DNA from: Dichotomocladium elegans
Taxonomy: Eukaryota; Mucoromycota; Mucoromycetes; Mucorales; Lichtheimiaceae
NCBI GenBank assembly: GCA_025716815.1
Contig: JAIXMN010000015.1
Coordinates: forward strand, 372,001 to 436,000
DNA length: 64,000 bases
Reading direction: 5' to 3'
A program made the position numbers and the translations under genes. The notes under the pieces are model-generated. The model was not told where the DNA came from, made no database searches, and was given only the letters and a program-made list of their open reading frames with translations. This document shows, one piece after another, positions 10,507-22,912 of this stretch. How positions within the stretch are numbered: the stretch's first letter is position 1; every line of letters begins with the position of its first letter.

Positions 10507-12265
10507 TTACAGTTTGGCTTGAGTAGGTGCAGGACCCTTAAAGAATGTCTGGCTCACAACGCGCCGTTGGATCTTGCCCGTGGCTGTCTTGGGCATGACA
10601 TCCGTGACGTAGATACGCTTGGGAACCTTGAACTTGGCGAGCTTCGTATGACAATAGGCCTGTAGCTCACGTTCCACGGCCTTGACATCAGCCGCGGCCG
10701 ACTTATCCTTCAGTACAACTGCAGCATGGACCTCTTGACCGTACATGGGGTCGGGTACCGCAAAGCTGACGGCCTCAGCCACCTTAGGGAAGCTGAGCAA
10801 TACAGCATCCAGCTCGAGCGGAGAAATTTTCTCGCCACCACGATTGATTAACTCCTTGATGCGACCTGTGAGTACGAGATAGCCATCCTTATCCTTCTTT
10901 CCCTGGTCACCCGTACGGAAATAGCCGTCCTTTGTAAATGATTCCGCGGTAGCCTTTGGGTTGTTGAGGTAGCCGCGCGTCACGTTCTTGCCCTTGATGC
11001 ATACCTCACCCTCCTCCACAGGATTGCCTTGTTCATCGAGGATCACTACCTCTACACCATGGCCAAAGCCAACCGATCCTGGCTTGTGGACACCCTTGTG
11101 GGGAAGCGGGTTGGATGTCATCTGATGAGAGGCTTCTGTCATGGCATATGCCTCAAGAACAGGAGCCTTAAAATGCTCTTCAATGGCATGGAAGGTGGCA
11201 GGCGCAAGACTCGATGAACACGAGCGGATAAAGCGGATTGGTGGTACGGATTTGGGAGGGTTGCGCAATAAGATCTGATGGATAGTCGGCACTGACGAGG
11301 TCGGAAAGAGAAAGGGTGTGAGAATTTTTTTTTTTTACATAGAAGACTTCCCTTTTCTGCTTACCTGCGGTATACCAATTGCACTTGTTCTCTGTGAAAT
11401 CTGACCAGAAATGGGATGCACTGAACTTCTGAGGTATGACGGCAGTGCCTCCGGAAAGGAGAGTCGCGAGAAGACCACAAACAAGACCGTGGACGTGGAA
11501 AAGGGGCATGACAAGCAAGGTCCGATCAGCCGGTGTTAATTCGTAAGTTCCGATGATGTTATGCATGGAGGTGGCCAAATTGAGGTGCGACAGTGGAACA
11601 CCTATCATGCGAAACAACAAAGTTCAACCAATTAGCATCCACTTGATCTGACAGCCCTTATTCCCGGCTTTATCCAGCAAGGATACGACTTCTTTTTATC
11701 CTTTACCTTTGGGTCGACCGGTGGTTCCGCTCGTGTGTAACAGCAACGCAACATCGTCCGCCTGGGGCTTAAATATAATCTGGCCATTAGCACCGCCCGA
11801 GATCGATGCTGGCCTGTCCGGTGCAGACACTTCGATCTCACGTCCATTCCAATGTAACTCGACGACTGCAGCTCCCTGCTTGCGCGCGGCACGGACGGCC
11901 GGGTTCTTGGGATCATTCGTCGCTCCAGGAGGAAGGATCATGACCTTGGCCTTGGAGTCCTCGAGATAAAAGTTGAATTCGTCTTCAGTATACGCTGGAT
12001 TCAACGGGGCAGCAATGAGTCGCAAGAAACACGTGCCCAAGAAGGCAACAGTGAATTCAAGCGAATTGGGATACGAGATGGAGATGGCATCCCCGGCCTT
12101 TAGGCCAGGGACCAGCTGCGTGAGCTTAAACGCGAATTTCTCGATGGTGTCCTTGAGTTGCGGGTAGGATAGCGTGGTTGGGACGGGTGCAGATGAAGGG
12201 ATCACAATAGCTGTCTGCGAGGGGTCGGTTTTCCCTTCGAATATGCTGTAAAGAGTTGGTGCCAT
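10507..12265 (-). CDS. PCS60: Peroxisomal acyl/oxalyl-CoA synthetase (Pcs60/AAE3 type)
   Basis: Three exons: 12265-11707, 11601-11365, 11291-10507; 1581 bases, 526 residues. It belongs to the AMP-binding adenylate-forming superfamily. The P-loop LLHTSGTTGRPKG spans the first intron. VMPLFHVHGL, YAMTEASHQM, YFRTGDQGKKDKDGYLVLTG and GRIKELINRGGEKISP are the adenylation and hinge motifs, and the C-terminal catalytic lysine lies in PKTATGKIQRR. The protein ends in AKL, a canonical PTS1 signal, so it should act in the peroxisome matrix. Pcs60 of yeast and AAE3 of plants form oxalyl-CoA or medium-chain acyl-CoA. Length agrees with yeast Pcs60 (543). The exact substrate cannot be told from sequence. 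Confidence 0.93.
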
Positions 12266-13454
12266 TTTGATAAAGAGTCTGGAAAAGAAAACAAGAGAAG
12301 AAAAAGGTCGACTGGTTTCCGTTTATAAAGAACGAGTAAGGGAAAGAGTTCCCTTATGACGCAATCCTCGTCACACGCTTGTCGATGAACAGGTGTCCTT
12401 TCGGAGCTTTTCAATATCTGAAGTATATAATGTTTTCTTCAACGTCCACCCCACCCAATCTTTCCATTGCAATAGCCCATATCTCCCCGTGCTACCTCTT
12501 CTCCCTCAGTCTATCGGTCCCCTTTGAGCTAGGTTAAATCGATGGGAGTAAATCCAGAAGAATTGTGCGATCGGCGAAATATCCTTATGGAATCACATGT
12601 CTGACACGGTCTTTCACAATTTCCCTTCTCGGATGACAGGGACTCGCCCCCCCGCCTCACCTTCTTAACTTGCCTGCTTCTCCGCCTAATAACGACGACC
12701 CCTGTGATCCATTTAAACGTGCTTATGCCGCATGCCCGAATTGTCTTCGCCTTCAGAGTTCACAAAGCATGATTACTTGGCAAGACATTGCATATTGATA
12801 TGGACGATCAGAACCTGCGCATTACTCTGTAGTTAATTGCCACAAGGTCGGCCTTTGTAGAAACACCTTGGCATATGAACAACAGACAAAGGGATGGGGA
12901 GGTTAAAGGATGTTTCACCGAAATAGGCAATTACTGTACGCGACGCTCTGCAGTCAGAACATTAGCAAAGTCATAAAATCCCCTGGAGCTTTTCCGTCCC
13001 CACGTTTAATACTTCTTCCGACGTATTTAAAAGCTTCGACCCATTTACCGTTTTTCCGCTTTAGCTAACAAGCACGGGTCTCACCCGAACATCCCTATAC
13101 CCATTGAATCTATTGTGCCCATCAGAGAAGCTACATTCATTGTTGTAAGGGTCCTTAGCACATAGTGCAGACAGAAGAGGAACGTTGCATTGCTCCCCTC
13201 ATTTTTTCTTCTCCCTCCCTCTCAAACTGACTGGTAGGCTATCGTTAAGAGCCAAACCAGGCCAACTGTATATGGAACGAGTTCGGCAAGAGCCTGCCTC
13301 TCTGTATGGACGTTAGCCAAAATGACAGTCTCTTCCTTGGGATCGCCTGATATCCATTTTGCCGATGAATAGGAACGGAAATATAAATGACAGATGGTTT
13401 ATACTGTACAAACAGAGTTTATGAAAGCTGCTGTTTCTCTTTTTTTCAGGGAAA
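12266..13454. other. Intergenic, no gene seen
   Basis: About 1.2 kb between the start of PCS60 and the 3' end of the ATP synthase subunit d gene. I find no conserved frame, RNA gene or repeat. The PCS60 promoter must lie in its left part. Confidence 0.55.
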
Positions 13455-14146
13455 TTAGAAGTAGGACATATCGCCGAAGCGCTCCTTGTAGCCCTTGACG
13501 GTGTACTCGCCCTTCTGGAGCTTCTCCTCGATCTCCTTGGTGATCTCGGGCTTGGCGACGATGATGTCATCGACCTAAGGGAATAAAGAAGCCATGAATC
13601 ATTTGTTCATGCAGTAAGCACTCCTTCCTCCTACTTCCTTACAGTAAGCTGCTCGATGGGCCGCGAGCTCTCAATGTTGCTAAGGGTGGCATGCAAGTCC
13701 TTGAGCTCAGCATCAATCTTCTGGACAGTGCTGGTAGCCTTCTCGATCTATAAAATCAAACGGTAACCCAATGCGGTCATTAGAAAAAGAGAATTAAGGG
13801 ACATATGGCCACCGAATTAAAAATAAACAAAAGCGTAATGACTTACAGCCTTGGCCTCGAACTGGTCAATGGCCTTAAGCTGGGCATCAAGGTTGTAAGC
13901 AACAGGCTTGAAACCCTGGACGGCCTTCTCAGCCTGGTCAACGATGGCCTGGTTGTTCAAGACGCTGCGGTAGTGAGCAAAGTCGACGGTGGTCGACTGC
14001 TCCTTCAATTCAAACAGAACACGCTTAGCCTCGTCGTTGCGCTTGCGGAAAGCCTGGAGAGCGGCAGCAGTCTCCGCGGGGATGTTGCTGCTCAACTTGG
14101 CCCAATCGAGTTGCTTGGCAGCGGCACGAACAGTAGAAGCCATCAT
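13455..14146 (-). CDS. ATP7: Mitochondrial ATP synthase subunit d
   Basis: Three exons: 14146-13847, 13747-13643, 13574-13455; 525 bases, 174 residues, the same length as yeast Atp7. The N-terminus MASTVRAAAKQLDWAKLSS, the central FAHYRSVLNNQAIVDQAE and the C-terminus YKERFGDMSYF match the F1Fo peripheral stalk subunit d family. The product links F1 to the membrane in the inner mitochondrial membrane. Two adjacent ATG codons (14146 and 14143) could serve as start; the second gives the more usual MAST. It is divergently arranged with the RNF121-type gene, 592 bases apart. Confidence 0.95.
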
Positions 14147-14738
14147 TTTGTCGATTATTTTCTGTAGAAAGGGGGAGGGGATGTGGAGGAGGTAAAAAAT
14201 TTACTAGCCACTACGCTGAAAGGCCCGCGCTACACCGCCCTCCCCCCAGTAACATCCGCACTTTTACACCCCCTGGGTACAGACTTGGGCCGGGGTGACG
14301 TGGAATATTTTAAAGTACAGCGCCGGCATTCGCAAGCCGATCTGGCCGTCCTTTTCGAACCTCCATCGTGTGGTTCAACCCTTTTTCCGTCCTTGCTCGG
14401 AAAGCATTATTCGATCACCTGGTCGTGAGACTGTAGAAAACACACGTATATTCATCGTGATCGTTTTAGGGTCAAATTATACGCTCTTTACGATACGCTA
14501 TACCTATAGTACGATTGCTACTAGGAGAAGATCTAGAGAAGAAATAAAAACCCATGTTACTGATATTCCATGGCAGGCTTATTCAAGAAGAATGACAGCT
14601 GACCACTGAAACCAAAAAGGGCCAGTTGAAGTGACTAAGAAAAGAGGGAATAACAGCTAATTCTTGTACATAACGTCCGCCAACTTTGTTTCACAAGCCT
14701 TTCCTTCCCCTTCTTTTTTTTCTTTCTAGCACGCTTTC

Positions 14739-16219
14739 ATGGAGCCCCACCAGCAGCACGATGAAGTCTTCAACTTGGCTTGGCATAAAGGAGAATTGAC
14801 CGATGACCAGCTCCAAAAACTCACAGAAGATGAGATCGCAAAGTATAATTCGCAACAAATGACCACAACCTCATAAATATACCATCAATGAGCTTACACA
14901 GTAAAATCCCTCCGTCGCAATCAGGTATCGACAACATCAAGAATATCTTATTGAGCACAAGGGTAACGTCGACGGCATGGAACGAAAACAGTACCGCTGA
15001 TTCCCTTTTCTTAGGCCATGAGTCACAACATGAACTCATGGCATTTATTCTATTGTTTGCCTTGTTTGCATCACAGTTCGTGATCCTATACTGGAAGAAA
15101 AAACATTACAAGTCATATCAAGCTGTGAGCTTGGGCGGTCTGTATATATTCCCAGTGTTATTTGCACTCCATGATGGCTGGTATCGCTTCCTTGTGGTCT
15201 GGATCATTTTCTCGGCTCTTAATGGTTTTGGTACGTCTAATAAAGAAAACCATGTTTCTTTTGCTTTATTATCACTAAGTATCCTCCCTCTCGGTGATCC
15301 ATATCTAGTAATCCATAAGGCGACTCGGAAACCACTAGAGGCAATGACTCCGCGGATGGTCTACAAGTGGTACACAGTAGTATACAATGTATCGTTTGTT
15401 GTAGGGATGTGCGGCTACATCATCCTCATGCTTGGTTTCTTTGGTCTGGGCGCCTTGTTTTCCGCCGAGAGCGGATTCATGCAAGCCGGTATCCTATGTC
15501 TGAGTTATGGTTTATATTTTGGGTAAGGGTGAAAGCCTGGGAAGACACCGGGAGATGTGATGATTCGAAAATTAAAATGCCATCAGCGTTCTTGGCCGAG
15601 ATTTTGTCGAGATCTGCTCGGATCGCATGGCGTCTACTATTGGTTATTATTCCGAGAAAGGCTTTCCGCAAAAGCATCTCAACGATCATATTTGCGCTGT
15701 GTGTGGCCATGCCACCTCGGCGGCAGGTGCCGTCGGGTCGCTTGCAGAGCCTCAACAGCAGCTGTTCACCGATGACGCCATCCATCAACTTGCGTGCAAG
15801 CATGTGTTCCATGAAAAATGCATTCGTGGCTGGTGTCTGATTGGAAAGCGGGACATCTGCCCTTACTGGTAAGATGGCATCTACATCATTGAAGTGAGGT
15901 TACTTAATGCTGATGTCTGCTATAGCAAAGAGAAGGTGGATTTAAAACAGTTCAAACGGAATCCGTAAGTTTGTTCGGCGATATGATAGGATGTGTACTT
16001 CCAAGAAAATCTGACGATGCCTCTAGGTGGGACACTCAGCAGCAGCTTTATCTCAACATTCTCGATGGTGTTCGGTATTTGGTGGTCTGGCAACCAGTAA
16101 GTTAGCAGCAAATGGAACCACGTCTCATATATTAATCGCTGTATCTACTTATGTATTGTGCGTCTTAGCTCATCTTTTGCGCTGTGCAGCTCTGCTACTA
16201 CATACTCGGTCTAAGTTAA
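14739..16219 (+). CDS. RNF121/RNF175-type membrane RING E3 ubiquitin ligase
   Basis: Eight exons: 14739-14842, 14925-14962, 15015-15230, 15309-15522, 15587-15868, 15926-15964, 16027-16096, 16169-16219; 1014 bases, 337 residues (human RNF121 has 327). Five or six membrane segments follow HKGHESQHELMAFILLFALF; VIHKATRKPLEAMTPRMVYK is a highly conserved loop. A RING-type domain follows: ICAVCGH, LACKHVFHEKCIRGWC and CPYCKEKVDLKQF. The last exon gives the conserved tail ending YYILGLS. RNF121 acts in the ER/Golgi membrane as a ubiquitin ligase in quality control. The insertion between the first cysteines and the CKH motif (residues with AEPQQQ) is longer than in animals. All exon phases agree. 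Confidence 0.93.
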
Positions 16220-17439
16220 TGGACTGGACCAATCCCGGAATTTTAGATGCTCCTAATAATCTACTCCAAAGAAAAGTTTTACAACATATACTTTAAGTTA
16301 TACAATGATATACCGAAACGATCAATATCAGCTTGAAAATGCAACCACGGTTCTTGTGTTGGGCATTACATTGAACATAGATTCAATGCGACTAAGCTCG
16401 CCAACAACGTGGATTCTGACCGCCCCCATCTTGCTACGTGTAGAGAAGGAAATGAGGTCTATTTTTCTTTATACGACTTATCGGACAGAGGGGTGCAACC
16501 AAAGTGTTGCTTACTTTATTTCCAAAATAAACTTCACGTACAAGATAAACAGTATCGTTCATATACAAAGAAAATATCGCATACACTTATACGAAAATGT
16601 CGTAACAGGTAAAAAAGATTTCGTTGGCCAACACCAACCCATCCTCCTTATACTTTGACTTACCAACCCGGCTCACATCAGGCGTATCTAGTGTGCACAC
16701 GGTGATAACCATGGCAGAGGGATAGCTGTTGCGCCAGGAGTAGCGACAAGAGCACTCCAGAAAAAGCGGCGACACAGGGCAGAGAAGCAAGCGAAAATCA
16801 GGTCAGCGGCAAACTACGCCAGGTGAGCGCAGAACAAGGAAAACGATAGCAAAAATACAAAACCTTGTTTCAGCATTGTCAATCACATGGATGACTGATT
16901 TCTCGTGAATAATAATAGAGATACCTGAGCGAACTATTTCCTCTTTATCAAGTCCATCCTTGACCTCTCTGCCATGGGCTATCCGGTATGGATCTTTATA
17001 ATGACTTGTTTATGATTCAAATAACGTCCGTCCTTGGTAAATTGACAATTTGTATCCATACTTGATGAGCCATGGAAGAGAGATCAAAATGGAGCTCGCA
17101 TCATCCGGTTTGGCTGCCTTCGAACAGGGCCTTTCCCCTTCTTTTGCATTCTTGCGTTTACCTGTGCCTATCCTGTCGTCGCTTCGGCATTGCTCTCACC
17201 CAAAATGTACCGTGTTATTTCACGATGCCTCTTCTCTATCAGGCCACAGCTTTGTTAACAACCCTTTCAACATATCCAAAGAAATCTGGGACCCGATATC
17301 TTCTCATGCAGTATTCATTCTTTTTCCTCTCTTATTTAGCATATCCATATACATATAGGTACATGTGTTCGCCTCTGTGGAGTTATCAAAATTCCGGGCA
17401 TAGTTTTCCCGCATTACGACATTTTAACTAAATACCTGT
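16220..17439. other. Unassigned stretch with possible exon and zinc-finger debris
   Basis: No complete gene is visible. On the minus strand, 16670-16760 encodes a protein-like PSAMVITVCTLDTPDVSRV that ends at a good donor (GGTTG/GTAAGTC), perhaps an exon of a decayed gene. On the plus strand near 17190-17260 a frame has CSHPKCTVLFHDASSLSGH, which has the spacing of a C2H2 zinc finger but no neighbours. Neither is enough for a gene call. Confidence 0.3.
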
Positions 17440-18200
17440 AAGAATGACTTCAGGCGAATAGGATGGAAGATAGGCGCATCGATATCCTCGAGACTCGATG
17501 TATTTAGAGTTATTCTCAGCCTTATGAATAGATGCATTGTCCATTACCAAATCTTGGCTGGTGTTTATGGGAGAGTCAACCTACATTTACAGTAATGATG
17601 CCTGATGCTGATATTGCTCCCAAGATGGTAGTCGGTTTCGCTCTTGTTTTTGGCACTATAAACTACTACAGAAGTACCCTTTCTTGGACCATGCCGTGCT
17701 GCGCTTCATGTAAATATGGAATCCAGATTCATTGTGGTAAACACAGTTTTCTTCCAAGTTAATGTCAGTCATGTCCCATGGGCGCACCCAGTCAAAGCAC
17801 TCTTGGGATTATGCACAGCTATTCCTGTCTACAGGCTGAAACAAGCCTTCTTTAATTGCTCCATCAGTTGCTCCAGGACATTTGACAGATTTTCATCAAT
17901 TCATTCTAAAATAGCACCCTTCGTTGAGGAGACGTGAACGACATCAGTCTCTATGTTTCTTAAGAATGCTGCCAAGATCCTTTTCGTACTGTACTACCCA
18001 TCGCTGAGCTGGCCGAACATGGGGTTCCTAGCTGTTTTGCAGTAGCTGATGGACCCAAGACCTTCTTAAACATCAGTTTGAAAAATCTGAGCTTATCTTT
18101 GTCTGTTTACATTGTGTAGCCGCGCTTGAAGCCTGCTTCTTTCATCTGAATCCTATCGTTTGGGGATATGCATAGCAACAAGTCAGGATTACCCCTGCAA
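17440..18200 (-). mobile_element. Tc1/mariner transposase relic
   Basis: Minus-strand broken frames give NESGFHI (around 17713-17736), MKRSTAWSKKG just after it, and YLPSYSPE at 17448-17472. These match the first acidic block (DESGFxI) and the SPELNPIE block of Tc1-type DDE transposases. Stops and frameshifts interrupt the gene. Its DNA is similar to the relics at about 9690 and 57290. Confidence 0.65.
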
Positions 18201-18506
18201 GAGAGACTACGCAGATATTAAGTGTAAGAACAAACGGATTGAAGAGAGTGCATTTCCTCTGTGACGGCATGACTTTGGGTGTAGCAGTAAAGAAATAGGT
18301 CGCTCATTTCAGATGTAAAATAGCAGTTTTTAGAGATGGAAGGATTTTGTGCAACATCTTTCGCCGTGCATGCGATATTTGCTTTGGGCAAAACACTACT
18401 TTTATTTTTGTGATCTTGCGACTTCAATTTTGGAAAACGGCGTATACCATTCAAGGCTAGGATAGGAAGAGGGATGCGGGGGAAGATATATATTTAGCAC
18501 TGCGGA

Positions 18507-19696
18507 TTATGCTGGAGAAGTGGATGCACTATTGGAGGTGTCGGCAGACATATTTTCTTCGCCGTCAGCCTTATTTGCTGTCGCCAGCTGCCAGGCAGGG
18601 ATCCCAGGTTTTCCTGTGTTAAGGCTGCCTGTAGCATTGAGTGCATTCGATAATCGCGCAGAGATGCTAGTTGCAGTCGAAGAGGACATGCCGGCACTAG
18701 TGCTGCTGTTGCTTTCCTGTGAGTCAGGCAGAATAGGCCGGCGGGCGATCAGAAGCGACTTGAGAGACTTAACCTCGTCCTTGAGACCATTGATCACATT
18801 GATTTGGCTTTCCTTATGACGATCCATCATCTAGTAGCGAGGACGCGGCCCATGATCAGCTTGATTCTTCGTTACGCATATGCACATACTTTTCCAATCT
18901 CCACTTACTCTAGGAACAAGGTCTTTGAGTGCCTCAACATCTCCCTGAAGATGTTTGAACTCTGCCTCTCGCTCCGCATCGCCTTGCTTCAAGTCCTTCA
19001 TCGCCTTGCTTAAAACAGTGAGTGATTCGTCCACAGATTTGGATTGGGTTTCAATCTTGGCCAGTGCGTCTGTTGTCTCTTGCTGGGTCTGCTTCAAGGC
19101 TTCCTCCACTACAGGCAACGATAGGTTACTATAATGAAAAAGGAAAACATAACCATCCGCACTCTCTTGTGAAGGTTCGCACAAACGTACCTGCTTGAAA
19201 TTGCATATCCAGTGCATCCTTTTCTAATTCGAGCTTCTTCTGCGTGGGTACCAAGAACCAGGAGCCTAAGTAAACCTGTGTCAAGCAAAAAAAAAAGCGT
19301 GAACATCAGCTTCCGCTCGCTCGTTCGCGTCCTTTCTTCTCAAACCTTGAGCAGCGTCCAAACCCCATAGCTGACCCCGCCTGCAAAGACGGCTGCTATA
19401 AAAATATCTTTCCAGGTATACGATGGGCGCTGCGGCACAGGCGGTGGTAGCGGCGGCGATAGTGATGGTGGTGCTCCCTGAACCACCATCGTGCCTAGCC
19501 TTTGCGAAGCGGCCGCTGCCGAGTCATTTGCCGTAGGTGCACCCCGCTTGCCGTTCGCCCGAGCCATGGCTTCTTCGATCTCCTCAGAAGTCATGCCTTT
19601 TGATTCTAAGAAGGACACTTTCTTGGCAAGTGGTGCTGACTGCACTTTGGGATCGGACAGGAAGGCCGCCCCCGATGAAACAAGATCTTCGCGCAT
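18507..19696 (-). CDS. PEX14: Peroxin-14, peroxisomal docking protein
   Basis: Four exons: 19696-19346, 19275-19191, 19108-18909, 18830-18507; 960 bases, 319 residues. Residues 1-50 hold the Pex14 N-terminal domain that binds Pex5 and Pex19 (FLSDPKVQSAPLAKKVSFLE, then SKGMTSEEIEEAM). A Pro-rich stretch PPLPPPVPQRP resembles the Pex13 SH3 ligand. It is followed by a membrane segment IFIAAVFAGGVSYGVWTLL and a coiled coil (about 140-250, EEALKQTQQETTDALAKIE). The C-terminal tail is Ser/Thr/Ala-rich. Pex14 forms the import pore with Pex5 at the peroxisomal membrane. Residues YLGSWFLVPTQKKLELEK begin exon 2. Confidence 0.93.
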
Positions 19697-20690
19697 TGTG
19701 CGTCGTTAGTGAATGAATAAGAATCAAACTCTCCGAGGGGCGGGTAGCTTGGGGGGGATGTGTTGGAGGTGAACGGAATTCCGCTTCTCTGTGTGTGTGT
19801 GGGGGGGGGAAGGAGATGAATAATCTTTCCCACGTGAAATTTTGATGGTAAATTGCTCAGCAAAGAATAAAAGAGTGGTGGATGTTGTTTTCGATCCTAA
19901 CACAAAACCATCAACAAGAGGCAGCGAACAGAAAAATATTGCTGGAAAGGGCAAGCATCCGCTATCAGCTCGCCATGCGGCAAATCGGGTTAGAGTGCGT
20001 GAGATTCAGGAAAGATCCAACAATGAATACACTGGGTAGCTCGCTCTTCCTATCTTCTGAATAGATAAAAAGGTTAACCGTTTGCATTCGCCAAGTATCT
20101 GTTGATAGATAGGCATCAGCAAGAGAAGAATGCAAGGAAGCATCACTCCCGAATGATGTAGACATCTGCTTAAAAGCAACGCTTGGCTGATGGATGCGTA
20201 TCCTGGATTTCATGGTAACTATCTGTTCGAAGTTGTTTCTCATCAAGAGGACCTAGCTCATCCCAGGAAACTGTTCTCAGGTCAAGCACTCCTCTGCTCA
20301 TTCCATCACTCAGAAGCTAGTCTGCACTGTAATCCAGCTTCAGTGTTTAGAAGTTTTGCGAGGATCCATGGCCACAGCAAGAATTGATATTTATTTATAG
20401 CAAATCCGCTATACTACATCCTCTTTTCCAGAATAGCGATCATTCTTGTCGTCTCTCATCATGGACTCAAATGGGTTATTATGCAACTTCTTGATTGGCC
20501 AGGCCATGTTGCTCACAAAAAATGCGAAGCACACCCCCGCCCCCAGCTGAGCATGGTGGCTTGTGACAGTCCCGACAAGTCAACATTACACCCGCCCTCA
20601 CTTCCGGTTCACCTTTTGCTTTTAGCCCACATAAAGAACCCAGGGCGGCTCGATTACATATATTCTTATATATATCTAAGAAGAGGCAGC
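19697..20690. promoter_or_regulatory. Divergent upstream region, PEX14 / uS4m
   Basis: About 1 kb between the start codons of PEX14 (minus) and the mitochondrial ribosomal protein gene (plus). It includes a GT/G-rich run near 19790-19815. No gene or known element seen. Confidence 0.45.
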
Positions 20691-21468
20691 ATGAGAAAGC
20701 CCATTTATTCATTAACGCGCAAACTCGGACGCATGTCCTGGAACAAATACAACCTTTACAACATTGCGACGAAGCGGATCACCGACCTTACCAAATTGAC
20801 ACTCTTCCAGCAAAAGTGGATCGCCAAGAGAGAAACACGTGCTTACCACGGTGATGAGGTGACAGAGCGCCAATTCAAGGGCAAGTTCTTCAACCCTAAG
20901 CTCCCAACCGTCAACACCGGCTCCACTGCTGCGAACCCTCACCCGCCCGTGGCAGTCTTGACCTACGCCGAACTGGAACGACGCCTGGACTTTATTGTTT
21001 TCCGTTCAAACTTTGCTCCGTCTATTTATGCTGCCAGACAACTATGTGTTCATGGCAAAGTTACTGTGAACGGCAAGAAGGTAAAAAAAAAAATGGAGGA
21101 ATGTGGAAATGACGAGCGAATTGCGCACATGTACGGATTATCGTTATAGAGAGAGAGGATATTCACGGCATTCTTATTATTAGCTGTCATTCCCGTCGCA
21201 CAAAGTCAACGATGGCGATGTCATTTCGGTTGATCCGAATGCGATCCAGATGCTCAAGGGAGAGAAAGGCACCGAGCTTGATTTTGAACCCAAACCTTTC
21301 TCGCAACCCTTCCTGTTTGTCCCCGAATACCTTGAAGTCAACTACAACACATGCCAAACGGTCTTTCTGCGATCGCCCATCTCTCGGCCTGGCCGCTCCG
21401 AAATCCCCTCCCCGTTTCCTCCTGACGTCCACTCGCTGGCATATGAATACTACGCTAGAAACAAGTAA
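20691..21468 (+). CDS. NAM9: Mitochondrial small-subunit ribosomal protein uS4m
   Basis: Two exons: 20691-21080 and 21184-21468; 675 bases, 224 residues. [20 protein letters not shown] begins the protein. The S4 RNA-binding domain is split by the intron: [20 protein letters not shown] and [14 protein letters not shown] lie in exon 1, and [18 protein letters not shown] in exon 2. The C-terminal extension ([20 protein letters not shown]) is typical of fungal mitochondrial S4 (Nam9). It builds the small mitochondrial ribosomal subunit. An upstream in-frame start at 20481 exists, but the ATG at 20691 gives the family N-terminus. Confidence 0.92.
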
Positions 21469-21716
21469 ATAAAGGAAAAATATGTTATTATTATTATCAT
21501 TGTTCATAAAAAAATAAGGAGTGTGAGCGTGAAATGTCAAGCATTTTTGTTTGTGTTGCGTGGCGTAACGTACTCAGTGCTTGTTGCATCTCTCATGTGA
21601 TGCCAGGACAACGAGTTCAAGCAACCAGCGCTGGGCAATTACACGTCTTCTTTTTTTTTTCTCTCTCCTTCTCTCTCTTTCTCACACTTGCCCTTCTTAT
21701 TAACCTTTTTCACATC

Positions 21717-22864
21717 ATGGTAGCCCGGATTGTACCGCAACTGGTCTTGCTTTACTTTGTAACACTTGCATGCTGTCTTACTGGCGAGATCAGGCGGCCT
21801 TATCAATCACCACCTCAAGCAGTCATCATTCACCCACCCCGGCAACGGTCGACCTATTGGCGCTTATGGACATCGATCTTTCACCAAGTTTTTCGGAAAT
21901 CCACACCAGCCAGCTCTGCAGCAGATGAGCTGCAGATCCGCGCAACTTCAGGCATTCTCTACCGTCCGGTATCGAAAAACTACGTCTATGATCTCTACCG
22001 CCACCACCCCACCGAGGGGCGCGGAATCAGCGCCTGGGCAGAAACCTCCAATGTGTCTGTCAGTTATGCATGGCAGGAAGGTCTCTTGCCGGACGTGACG
22101 CATCACTCCACTGTACTTGCGCTTGCCAAGATGGCCAGCAACGCGTACTATGCTGCTCCTGCAGAAATTAACAACGGTACCACCAGCACTAGCCCAGATT
22201 GGATGTGGTATGATCTCGGATCGTCCTGGAAATTGGTAACGCCATCGCACAGAGCGAATCCCTTTCTCTCCCCCTTCTTTTTTTTTTGTGTGTGTGGGGG
22301 GTTAAAAACAGATCTCCCTTGTCACTTATACAAAAGACTTTGGGAAACACCATAGCTTGAATCCTTTGGCTGGGCCGCAGATGGGCTGCGCGGTCACGTA
22401 TACCAAAACATGGATGCATCAGTCCTTATCATCAGCTTCAAGGGCACTAACGCTGGACTTCTGGGAAGCGACAGCGGGCCGACGAGTGGCAACGATAAAT
22501 TGAATGTAAGCGGCGATTCTTCATCCCTGATGGATCTACCAAGGGCCTGAATTGACATTTGTTTATGATAAACATTTTTGGGGGGACTGGTTTGTGGTTT
22601 TCATTTCGGGGGGGGCTAGGATAACATGTTGTTTTCCTGTTGTTGTGCATACAGCCCCCGGGCCTGGAACCAAGTGTGTGATTGTCATCATGGAGACGGC
22701 AGCAGAAATACATGTGAGACATCTTGTTTGGAACGCAGCATCCAGCGCCGCCATCTTTACTATGATCAGGCTATGGTAATCTTTAAGCGGAAAATCATTA
22801 TTCCCCCACACCCGTGCCCAGCCACCATATTTTACTGAATGATTCCGACAACCCTCTTTCACAA

Positions 22865-22912
<48 letters not shown>

